In this document: one piece after another, positions 1 through 12,000 of the stretch
How positions within the stretch are numbered: the stretch's first letter is position 1
Layout: each line of letters starts with the position of its first letter
From: Plasticicumulans lactativorans
Lineage (GTDB): Bacteria > Pseudomonadota > Gammaproteobacteria > Competibacterales > Competibacteraceae
Reading direction: 5' to 3'
Length of the DNA: 64,000 bases
Assembly: GCF_004341245.1 (NCBI RefSeq)
Contig: NZ_SLWY01000012.1
Location: 124,001 to 188,000, forward strand
Made by a program: the position numbers and the translations under genes
The notes under the pieces: generated by a model
What the model was told of the DNA's origin: nothing
The model's input: the letters and a program-made list of their open reading frames with translations, nothing else
The model's database searches: none

Positions 1-3000
1 GTGCGCGGGATCGACCAGTACTGCTGCGGGCCGGTGACCGACCCCCCCTTGCCGGTGAAGGTGACCTGCGCCGTCAGGATCGGATTGCCGGCGAGCGTGA
101 GCTCGGGGTTCGGGCCGCTCAGGTAGGCGGCCAGCTCGGGTCCGATGTCCTCGAAGCTGAAGGTGACGATCGGGCGCGGGTCGGCGCTCAGCGAGTCGTA
201 GGCGAGCGTGATCTGCTGCGCCTTGCCGAGCGAGCTGTAGGAAGCGAGCGCGTGCGTCTCGGTCATCGCGCCGGTGTCGAGCTGCACCTCGGAGTTGGTC
301 TGCACCGGCGGGCAGTCCTGCGGCTCCTGCAGCTTCTTCAGCAGGTCGTTGACGCCGAGGTCGTCGCGCGTGTCGATGCCGATCTTGCGCCCGAGGTCGA
401 ACTGGTTCTGCACCCGCGGCCCCGGCGCGACCTCGGTCGGGTGCGCCGACAGCCCCTGCGCGGTGCCGCCGGTGGCGAACGGCCCGTTCGGCGACGGGAT
501 CCTGTTGCCGCTGGCATCGAGCAGGTAGTTGCCCAGCCCGTCCATCAGGTACGGCACGCCGAAGACGAAGCGGCCGGCCTGGAAGTTGGCCTTGATGATG
601 CGGTAGTCGGCCTTGATGTCGATCGCGGTGTTGAAGAGCTGCAGGTCCTCCTGCAGCGGCAGGATCTGGTCGAAGTAGAGCTGCTCGATCGGGAAACGCG
701 CCATGCGCTCCTGCAGGTCGGGGCGGTCGTCGAAGAAGTACTCGACCTGCCCGACCAGGTTGACCAGGTTGTAGGCCATCACCGCGCCGGTCTCGCGGTG
801 CGTGCCGGTCGGCGAGGCCGGGTCCGGCACCTGGATGTCGACGCCGCGGAAGGCCGCGAACAGGTAGTTGTAGCCGCTCGCGAAGGCCAGGTTGTCGAGC
901 ACGCCGATCGGGATCTGCGTCGTCGCGGCCACCAGCTTGCCGTCGCGCACGATGCCGATGTTGGCGCCGCTCGGCGTGCCGGCACCGGGGCCCGAAAGGT
1001 AGTCGGGGTCCGACGACGGGATGCCCTGCTGGTAGCGGTTGTAGGCCGCCACGAAGATGTACTCCGGGTGCTCGCCGATCACCGGCTTCAGCGCGTCCTT
1101 GGGCAGCACCAGCAGCGCGTTGGCGTTGTTGGCGTCGAAGCTGTCGGCCGAGGTGCCGAGCGTCAGCCCCTCGGCCGACAGCAGCGGCGCCACCGAGAAG
1201 CGGGTGGCCTCGTCGTTTTCCACCGTCAGCGTGCTGACGGCGGCGTCGTCGTCGAGGTAGCGGTTGGTGAACAGGATGCGCTTCGGGTCGCCGGTGTTCT
1301 GCAGCGCGTAGGTTTCCTTGCCGGTGTCGACCCAGGTCAGCGTCTCGCGGTAGTGCCTGGGGTTGGTCGACGGGTCGGCGGGCTTGTCCTTGTCGTCGAT
1401 GTTGATCACGTAGATGCGGCTCGACGACAGCGGGAAGTCCGGCTGCAGCCGCCCGTCGCGGTCGGGCGCGGCGACGTACAGGCGCCGGCCGTCCTCGCTG
1501 ACGACGAGCTGGCGCAGCCCCGACGGCGCCTCGCCGACGTCGATCGTCATGATCGCCTGGTGGAAGGTCGCCGACTTCGGATCGATGTCGATCACGTAGA
1601 CGAGCCCGTCGCGGCCCGACGGCCCGCCCGGGTCTTCGTCGGACACGTAGGCGTAGCGGTTGCTCGGGTCGAGCGCGATCCAGAACGGCCGCGAGTTCAG
1701 CGGCAGCGGGATGATGTCGAGCGGGTCGGGCCCGGTGACCGCACCGCTGCCGTTGCGCGGCGCGTTGCCGGGTTTCGCGTCGGCCTGCTGCATCGCCACC
1801 AGGTCGAGCACCGCGACGCCTTCCTTGCCGGGGACGCCGGACAGCGTGACGTAGGCGCGCGTGTGGTCGCTGGTCAGCGCGGTCGCCCGCGGGTAGGCGC
1901 TGACCGGGATGCGCGCGGCGAGCTTCAGCTCCTCCTCGGGCTGCGGCGCGAACGGGTTGCCCTGCGTCATCACCGCAACCTGCTGTGCGCCGCGCAGGGC
2001 CGACAGCACGTAGTTGCCGGTCGCCGGCAGCGTCAGCTCGTTGCTCGCGTAGGCGCGCTCCTGCAACTCGTAGACGCGGGTGCACGGCGCGAGGCCGTAG
2101 ACGCTGTCGATGCGCACCAGCGACACCGCGGCGAGGCCGGTGATCACGCTCTGCGGGATCTCGACCGCCACCTCCTCCAGGCCGTTGGGCGTCGTCGTCA
2201 CCGGGCCCACCGGCGTCGCATCGAGGGTCGTACCCTGCTGGGCGAAGCGCACGACGAAGCGCGAATGGAGGCTGGTGCCGCCGATCGACGCGAGCTGCAC
2301 GCCGGTCAGCACGATCACCGGCCGGGTGGTGCCGCCGACGTTGCGCAACTCGCTGCGCGCGGCGATCAGCACCGGGCTCTGCGGTAGCGCCTGCGGCGGC
2401 CGGCTCAGCGTGACCGCCACGTCGGTGACGCGCGACGGGTCGAGCTGCACGCCGACCGTCGAGACCACCGGCAGCCCGTCCTGCGGGATCGCGACGATCT
2501 TGAGCTGCGAGATCGACATGCTGATCGCGACGTACGGCGCGATCGTCGCGATGCCGCCGATACCACCACCGGTGATGATCGGGATCACGCCGAGCGGGAA
2601 GTTCGCGGTCAGTACGCCGCGGGCGATCGACACCCTGGTATTGGGGTCACCGATCGCGTACAGCCCCGACGGCGACACCCCCGGCAGCGGCGGCGAACTG
2701 GTGCGCGCGACGTGGTCGGCACCGACCACCGCGACCTCGTCCTGGAACCACATGCGCACCAGGTGGCCGGTCTCGTCGGGCACGTCGGCGGCGCGGAACA
2801 GGTAGAGCTGCTTGCCGACCGGGATCGACGTCGGCACCGGGATCGCGAACTGCGCCGGCGTCGCCAGCGCGGCGCCGCCGAAGTCGAGCTGGTAGGCGGC
2901 GACGAAGCCGAAGTCGGTCGGCATCGCCATCGGCAGCGCGCTCTCCGCCACCCGGGCGATGTGCACCGTCGTATCGGTGCCGAGCGAGCCCGGCGCGACC

Positions 3001-6000
3001 GCGATCACCGCACCGTCGGCCGCGGCCACCGCGCCGCCCTGCGCACCGAGCACCGCCTGTGCGAGCGCCGGCGCCTGCACCCGCACCGGCACGACGAACT
3101 CGGTGCCCCTGTGGATCACCGTGACCGTCGACTCGCCGGCCTGGCGCGCGCGCACCAGCCCGTCGGGCCCGACCTCGAGCACGCGGTCGCTGCCGGCGAA
3201 GTAGAGCGTGCCGGCGCCCGCCGCCGAAACCGCATCACCGCCGTTGATCGTGACCAGCAGCGGCTTCTCGCCGCTCTCCGGCACCAGCGTCAGGCCGTGC
3301 GGGTAGACGTCGATGCCGGCGGCGAGCTGCACCTCCTCGAAGGCGTTCGGGTGGCCGGCGACGACCGCCGTCGCGGCCCGGATGTCGCCGCGCCGCGCGA
3401 CCAGCGCCGCGAAGCCTTCGCCGACCGCGAGCACCCCGTCGTCGCCGATGCGGCGCACGATCCCCGGATCGGTCGAGCTCAGCGTGAAGTAGTCCGCCGG
3501 CAGCTCGACGCCGGTCTGGTCGGCGAAGCCGCCGAGCACCCGCGGGTGCATGACGTTGCCGGGTTCGAGCAGCGGCCGCCGCTCGGCGAAATCGAGCCGA
3601 AGCAGCGGCGCATCGCTGACCTGCACGGTCAGGGTGCCGGGCGCCGACGGCGTGTAGCCGTCGTCGGCGACCACCGTGAAGCTCGCAGCACCGGCGTAGC
3701 CGTCGTCGGGGCGAAAGATCACCTGCGTGCCGTCGCCCGACAGGCGCGCGCTGCCGTGCGTCGCGCCGGTGAGGCGGAAGGTCAGCGGGTCGCCTTCCGG
3801 ATCGGTGAGCAAGGAGGCCACGTCGACCGTCGTCGCCAGCGCCACGTGCGTGAAGCCGGAGCCGGCGCCGATCTGCGGGCCCTGGTTGGGCGAGAAGCCG
3901 AGGTTCGCGAACAGCAGCGCGGCGTCGGCCGCGTCGATGTGGCCGTTGCGGTCGACGTCGGCACCGGCCACGTAGCCGGGCTCACCGCTGGCGCTGCCGC
4001 GGGCGGCGATGAAGGCGCTGACGTCGTCGCCGTCGACGCGCCGGTCGCCGTTCACGTCGCCGGCCGCATACAGGCGCAGCGTGTAGGCGCCGGCGCCACT
4101 GCCGCCGACCCGCAGCGTGCGCAGCCCCTCCCCGGTGACGCGGAAGATCGCGAACGCGCGCCCTTCGGTGCGGCCGGCGGCGATCGCGTCGAGGCCGTCG
4201 AGCTGCGGCAGCGCCGGCACGAGCGCGCTGCCCGGCGCCGCTTCGAGCTCGACGCCGAGCAGGAAGGCGCCGCCCTGCGGCAGCGCGATCTCGCTCGGCC
4301 GCACCGCCAGCGTGTAGAGGTCGGTGGTCCCGGCGCCGAGCACGCCGCCGAACGGCCGCGCGAGGTAGTTCAGCGCGCCGCCGAGGTCCGCCGTCGCCGC
4401 GCGCGTCGTCACGTCGCTGCCGTACTCGACCGCGACCCCGCCGGCCGGGCCGGCGACCAGTGTCAGCCGGTGGCTCGCCGGGTCGGCGTAGCCGTAGCGC
4501 TCCGAGCTGCCGGCCGCGAGGTCGCGCGCCGACACCAGCCTGCCCTGGGCATCGTACGCGTAGGCCCAGTTGCGCCCGTCGGGGGCGGACACCCCGGTGA
4601 GCCGGCCGGCGGCGTCGCTCGTGAAGCCGATCGCCGCGTTGCCGGGGCCGACGATGCCGCTGTCGCTGACGATCAGGCGCACACCGTCGGCATAGGTGAT
4701 CGCCGTGGTGCCGCCGGCCGCCGTCAGTTCGTAGCGTGTGCCGGCGCCGTCGATCAGCGTGTACTGCGCGCGCTCGCCGTCGAGCGCCGCCGGGTTGTAG
4801 GGGCTGCCGTCGTCGAAGCCGTAGAAGCTGCCGGCGGCGCGCTGCAGCAGCCGGTGCGCCGATTCGAGCTGCCACGGGTGGCCGGCATCGGCGACCCAGC
4901 GCGGCAGGAAGTAGGTGAAGCCGCGGTCGCTGACCTGCTGCGGCGCGAAGGTGAAGCCCACGCGCGCGCCGTCCGGCGTGGTGATGTACAGCCGCGAGCC
5001 CTCGCGCAGCGGGCCGTAGACCCCCGCGGCTTCGGCGCCGGTGGCCGGCACGTCGGTCTCGACGCGCAGGTCGCGCAGCGCGAGGCTCCAGCCGTGGCCG
5101 AAGCTGCCGGCCTCGGCGGCGCCGAACGAGTCGTAGCGGCGCGTGAACGCGAGCGTCTTGCCGCCGAGCGTGGCGCTGAAGTCGGTCGCGGTGCGCTCGT
5201 AGCGGCCCGCCGTGGCGGTGGCGGCGAGTTCGAACGCGCTGAAGGTCTCGGCGCTGCGCCCGGCGACGTCGGTCGCCGTGAGCCGCAGGCGGTAGAAGCC
5301 GCTCGCGTAGCGGCGCGGGTCGAGCGTCGCGAGCACGCCGTCGACCGTGGCCGTACCGTCGGCGAGCACGACCCAGTCGTCGCTGCCGGCGCGCGCGATC
5401 GCGAGCGACCAGCGTTCGAGGTTCGCATCCTCGACGCTGCCGCGCAGCGCGGTGGGCGCCTGCAGGCGGCCGCCGGACAGCGTCGCGTCGAGCGCCACGG
5501 CCGGCGCGGCGTGGTCGAGCGGGTCGCGCACGCGCAGCAGTTGCGTGGTCGTGCGGGTGAAGCCGTCGAGGTCGGTCGCGGTCGCGACCAGCGCGTAGAC
5601 GCCGCTCGCCGGCGCGGTGTAGATCGCGCGCCCGTTCGCGTCGAGCGCGAGCGCCACGCCGTCGACCGTGAGCGTGCGCCCCGCCACCGCCGAGTAGGCA
5701 TCGGCCAGCACGTTGATCGCGACCGGCTGGCCGGGCACCGACGGGAAGCTCGGCGTCAGCGACAGCGCGACCGCCGGGCCCTGCGGCTGCGCCGCGACGC
5801 GCAGCGCGAGCCCGCGCTCGACCCGCGTGATGCCGTCGGACACGCTCAGCACGACGAGGTGGTCGCCGACCTGGCCGGCGCCCGGCGTCCACACCAAGCG
5901 GCCGGTGGCGGTGTCGAAGTCGACGCCGTCGGGCTGCCCGCGCACCGCGTAGACCAGCGTGGTGCCGCTGTCCGGGTCGCTGCCGGCGACCGTGAAGTCC

Positions 6001-9000
6001 AGCGTCTGGCCGAGGCCGACCTGGTGGTTGGTGAAGGCCAGCGTCGGCGCGCGGTTCACGTCGGCGATCTGCAGCCGCACGGCGATCGCGTCCTGCGCGC
6101 CGCTCGGGTCGCGCACCGCGAAGTGCAGCAGCGTGTCGCCGGCCTGGTCGTAGTCCGGCGTCCACTCGAAGCGGCCGTTCGCGGTATCGAAGAAGGCGCC
6201 CGCGGGCAGCGGGTCGAGCGCCGCGTAGACCAGGCCGTCGCCGTCGGGGTCGGTGCCGACCAGCGTGAACTGCAGCAGGCGCTGTTCCTGGCCGCCGAGC
6301 GTCGGCATCTCGACCAGGAGCGGTGCCTGGTTGGTCGGCGTCACCGTGAGCGCGACGGTCTCGCTGCTGCTCGCCGCGCCGTCGCTGACCGTCAGCACCA
6401 CGTTGGCGTAGCGCCCGGCCGAGAAGTAGTCGGTGGCCCACGTGAGCAGGCCGCTGTCGGCGTCGAGCGTCGCCCCCGGCGGCAGGTTGCTCGCGCCGTA
6501 GCTCAGCGGGTCGCCGTCGGCATCGCGTGCGGCGAGCTGCAGCGTCAGCGTGGCGTTCTCGGCCACCGTACGGTTGCCCACCGGCAGCAGCACCGGCGCG
6601 GCGTTGCTTGCGCGCGCGACGATGCGCACGGTCGCCTGGTCGGTGTTGCCGAGGCTGTCGGTCACCGTGAAGGTCACGTCGTGCGCGCCGGCGTCGGCGG
6701 CCGTGGGCGTCCACGTGAACACCGCGCTGCCGTACTGCGCGCCGGGCGTGAGCGTCGCGCCGGCCGGGCGGTCGTCGGCGCTGAAGGCGAGCGCATCCTG
6801 GTCGAGGTCGCTCGCGCGCAGCGTGAACTGCAGCGGCTGGCCGAACACCGCCACCTTGGGCCCGATCGGCGCGAGCAGCGGCGGCTCGGATGCCGAATCG
6901 GCCGAGATCACGAAGCTGCGCGAGGCCGACAGCACCGTCTTCGCGCCGCCGCCGTCGCCGTCGTCGCTCGCGGTCACCGTGACGACGTAGTCGCCGCGGT
7001 CGCGCGCGCCCGGCGCGATGCGCAGCACCCCGCTGCCGTCGTCGCCGGGGATCCAGCTCGCGAAGTGCGGCAGGTGCTCGAAGCGCAAGGCGATCGGGTT
7101 GCCGTCGGCGTCGGTGGCGACGAGCGGCAGGTCGAGCACGCTGCCCTTGTCGACGTGCTGGTTCGCGATCTCCGGCAACTGCGGCGGACGGTTCGCGTTG
7201 CGCACCTCGAGCGTCACGCCGACCGTCGTCGCGAGCGGCTGCCCGGTGCCGTCGCCGTCGTCGGTCGCGGTGACCGCGAGCTGCCAGGTGCCCGCCTGGT
7301 CGTAGCCCGGCGTCCAGCGCAGCAGCGAGGTCGCGGCGTCGAAGGTCGCCCCCTGCGGCAGGCCGGTGACGCTGTAGCTCACGCTCGGCAGCGTGCCCTC
7401 GGGCGGCGACAACTGGCCGTCGGCGAGCCGCACCTGCGGCAGGTAGCGGGGGTTGTCGGCGTCGAAGGCGAACAGCCGCAGCGCGAGCGTCTCGTTCTCG
7501 AGCACCGAGAGGTTATCGAACGGGTCGAACACCGGCGCGACGTTGACGTTCTGCACCTCGAGCCGCACCGTGCGCTCGACCGTGGTGTGCCCGTCGCTCG
7601 CGCGCAGGCGGATCGGGTAGGTGCCGGCCTGCGCGTAGCCCGGCGTCCACGCGAACGCGCCGGTGTTCGGGTCGAGCGTCGCGCCGGCCGGCAGGTCGAT
7701 CGCGCTGTAGCCGAGCGCACTGCCGTCGGGGTCGTCGGCGACGATCGTGAAGCGCACCGGGTCGCCCTGGCGCACCGTGCGGTCGGGGATGCCGCGCAGC
7801 ACCGGCGGTGCGTTCACCGGATCGACGGTGAAGGCGACCGTGCGCGTGACCGTCTGCGTGCCGTCGTCGACCGAGAACTGCACGTTGCGGTATTCGCCGG
7901 CCGCGTCGTAGCCCGGCGTCCACTCGAACACGCCGCGGCGCGCGTCGAAGCGCGCCCCCGGCGGCAGGTGCTCGACCCAGTACGACAGCCGCGCCCCTTC
8001 GGGGTCCGACGCCGGCACCGCGAGCGTGTAGGGCTGGCCTTCGAAGAGCCGCACCGCCGGCGGCAGCTCGAGCGCCGGCGCGCGGTTGCCGCCGGCGACC
8101 TCGATCGTGAACGCCTGCGTCGCGTAGCCGCCGCGCGTGTCGTAGGCGCGCAGCACCACCGCCGCCCGGGCGACGCTCGCGCTCGTCGGCAACCAGTCCA
8201 GCAGCCCGGTATGGGCATCGAGTGCAAGCCCCGCGGGCGCATCGAGCAGCACGTAGGTGAGCACCACGCCGTCGGGGTCGGCGGCATGCGCCTGGTAGCG
8301 CCACGCGCTGCCGGCCGTGGCCGCGGTCACCGGCGCGCTGTCGAACGCCGGCACCTGGTTCGGGTAGGGCAGCGCGTAGACGCCGCTGCCGAGTTCGACG
8401 TGCTGGCCCAGTGGGTTGGTCAGCGTGACGGTGCGCACGAGCGTCGTGGCGCCGGGCGCGAGCACGCCCGCGGGCAGCCCGGCGCCGATGTCGAGCAGCC
8501 ACAGGCCGTCGCTGCGCTCGGGGGCGCCGACGGCGCTGCCGGCGAAGTAGCGCGACGGGTCCAGCGCGAGCATCAGCGGCACGCGCAGGTCGTAATCGGT
8601 GCGGTTGGTGACGCTGACGTCGAAGGAGACGGTGCCGCCTGCACGCTCGGAGCGCGTCGCGACGAACTGCACGTCGACCAGCGCGGAGAAGTCCTGCACC
8701 GCGGTGAAGTCGAGCGTGTACGCAGCGGTCAGTTCGAGCCCGCCGCTCGAGCGGATGCGCTTGTCGACCACCAGCGTGTACTGCTCGGGTTGCGGCGCAT
8801 CGAAGCGCAGCGTCGTCGTGCGCGTCGCCGGGTCGTAGTCGACCGCGGTGTAGTGCACCTGGCGGCCACCCGAATCGGTCAGCACGTAGTTGGCCGGGTT
8901 CAGCACCGAATCGGGCGCGGTCGGGTCGCCGCGGCGCATGTCGCGGTCGAAGGTGACGGTGATGCTGGCGAGCGGCAGCGCGACGATGCTGCCGGCCACC

Positions 9001-12000
9001 GGGTCAGTGCGCAGCACCGACGGCGCGACCAGCGGCGCGATCACGTCGACCTGCGCGCCGTTGGCCACCAGCAGCCGGCCGTCGCCCGTCGCCAGCAGCT
9101 GCTCGGCGCTCGGTCCGCCCTGCGCGACCCGGACGCTGCGCAGGGTCAGCAGGTCGATCATCGTCAGGTCGGCGAGCGCCGCCGAGCCCGACGGGATGCG
9201 GCTGGACACGAACAGCAGCCCTGCGAGCGGCGTGCCGGCGCGGCCGAAGGCGAGCGAATCGGCCGCGCTCGCCAGCCGCACCTCGACCTGCGCACGGCCC
9301 TGGGCGTCGAACGTCAGCACGTCGCCGCGCCGCGGCCAGGCGCTGCCCCACAGCGTGCCGTCGGGCGCCACCGCGAGGTCGTCGACGCGCACGTTGCTGA
9401 AGTGGCGGAAGCTGCGCGTGGCCGGGTCGAAGCGTTCGATGCCGTCGCCCGACGAGACGTAGAAGGTGCCGCTCGCGGCGTCGAAGGCGAGCGACTGCGT
9501 CAGCCCGTCGCCGTAGCGGTTGAGGATCGCCAGCGTGCCCGGGTCGAGTTCGAGCAACTGGCCGCCGCCCGAGGTGGCCCACAGGCCGCCGTTGGCATCC
9601 CAGGCGAAGTCGTACACCGGCGTGTCGAGCTGCACCGCGGGCTGCAGCACGCGGCCGCCGTCCTGGTCGAACAGGTACAGCGCGCCGCGGTTGCCGCCGC
9701 CCGAGACGATGAAGGTGCCGTCCGGCCGCTCGGCGAGCGCGAGCGGGCCGATGCCCGAGAAGCTCTGCGTGACGCCGGTGCCGAACACCTCGCCCGAGAA
9801 CGGCGCGAGCACCGTCGCGAACGCCGACGGACGGTCAGGCGCCGCCGCCGGTAGCCCCGCCTCGGCCTGCGTGAACAGCGGGTTGGTCGAGGTGGCGTTG
9901 CCCGGCGCCGGCGGCTCGCCGACGTCCTGCGTGGTGCGCCCGACGCCCGGCGTGCCGCCGACGTCGACCTGCGTGCCGTCGTCGGGCACGCCGGCGCTCG
10001 GCGGCTGCTCGCGGTTGCCGGCGTTGTCGGTCGACAGCGCGAGGAAGTGGTAGCGGTGGCCGGCCTCGCCCTGGTAGACCGCCTGCGTGTCGGTGGTCTG
10101 GCGCAGCCAGATCGTCCACTCGCCGTCATCGGCGCGCACGTAGACGGTGGTATGGCGCACGCCGGAACCGGCGGGCTCGTCGCTCGCCTGCCACTGCACG
10201 GCGTAGTCGCTGCTGCCGGGCGCCACCGGCGCCGCGGTGAGCGTCGTCAGCGGCGCCTGCGCGTCGAGCGTGCTGGTGATCGTCGGCGTGTCGAGCGCCG
10301 CCTGGTTGTCGAACAGCACGCGCGCGCTGGCCGTGATCTCCTCACCGCTCGCGGCGCCGAAGGCGGCCTGCACCGTGTAGCTGACGAAGCCGGCGCCGCG
10401 GCCCTGGCTGTTGTCGGGCGGCAGCAGGCCGCGCGTCGCGTCCTGGAGCACCTCGCCGGTCTCGGGGTCGATCGCCTGCAGCACCCAGCGCACCGTGCGC
10501 GTGGTCGGGTCGATGCCGGCGCTGATGCGCACGACGAAGCCGAGCGCGTTCTTCAGGTCGATGTCGCCCTGGTAGTTCGCGCGGTCCTTCGGCAGCGCGA
10601 TGTCGATGCCGCCGAGCTTGATGTCGCCGAGCCGGAACGAGCGCAGCGCGAGGCTGTCGTCGAGCGTCGTGACGACCTGCACCTCGTTGGCGGCGGCGGT
10701 GGCGAGCGCCGGGTTGCTGAAGCGGATCGTGTACGGCAGCGCGGTCGCGGCTGGCACGAACTGGCGCTCGCCCTGCCCCGCCGGCCCGCTGATCGACGCC
10801 CCCTCGGTGGTCTGCGCGATGCGGTCGAACAGCGCCTGCAGGTCGAGCGCGGTCAGCGTGTTGCTCGACGCGAGCGACGAGAAGCCGGGGTCCACCGTCA
10901 GCTCGGCGCCGGCGCCGCGACCGGGCGAGAACACGTTGACGGCCTGGAAGTAGGTCGGGTGCGACAGGTGCAGGTCGAAGTCGGCCGGCGCCGGCACCTT
11001 GGGCACCGGGATGCCGTACTCGCCGCAATCGTCGCTCTCGCGCACGTCGTAGCCGAACAGCGGTGCGAGCGTGCGCGGCTGGTCGCCGTACCAGCGGTGC
11101 ACCTGCTCGAAGAAGGCCGTCAGGCTCGACGGGCTCTGGATCTCGTGCCCGGCCGGCCCCACCAGCACGCCGCTCGCGAGCACGCCCAGCAGGCTGACGA
11201 CCTTGGGGTCGGTGCGGATCGGCGGCGCCTGCTCCTCGCTGCGCAGCAGGCCGCTCTCCTCGAGCGCGCCGAGGTAGGCATCGACCCAGCGCCCGCTCGC
11301 CGCGGCGAGGTTCACCAGCGCGGCGTTGGCGCTCGGGTCGGCGAGGATCGCCTCGCGCAGGCGCAGCGCCTCCTGCGTCTGCAGCATCACGAACTCGGTG
11401 CGCGTGAGCGGCGTCGCCGAGGCGTTCACGTTGAACAGGAAGGGCATGAACAGGTCGACGCAGTCGTCGTTCAGCTTCTTGTTCGGGTTCGAGAAGTACG
11501 CCGCCAGCTCGCTGCCGAGCGAGGCGAGGCCGTCCTTCAGCACGTCCTGTTTGGCGAGGTCGGGGGGCGCGTCGTAGAGCGCGCGCTTGTAGGCCTCGAA
11601 GTCGCGGTCGTACAGCGCCTTCAGCCCCGGGTAGGTCGTCACGCTGAAGCTCATGCCGACGTAGCCGCCGGCGGCGACGTCGAACGCGTAGCCGGGCGCG
11701 AGCAGGTAACCGCCGGTGTTGACCTCGCTGTTCAGGCTCGCCCAGGCGACGTCGCTGCGCCGGCCGTTGTCGGGCTTGCCGCGGATGTCGGAGTTGAAGC
11801 TCACGTACGGCAGCCCGAACACCTTGGCGTTGTCGCCGAGCTCGGTGGTGCCGACGTTGAAGTACACGTACGGCGTGTCGACGTTGGTCAGGCTCTGCAG
11901 CGAGACGCCGTAGATCGCGCTCTGCCCCGCCGGCACCACGCGCGGCCCGCCGAGGCCGATCGTCACGTCGATCGGCAGCGCGGTCTCGATCAGGTAGCGG

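Noticed and set aside
2712-9854. 2,380-codon plus-strand open frame as a gene
   Set aside because: Antisense to the same giant gene (Ig-like modules, RHS-like stretch and dockerin are on the minus strand).
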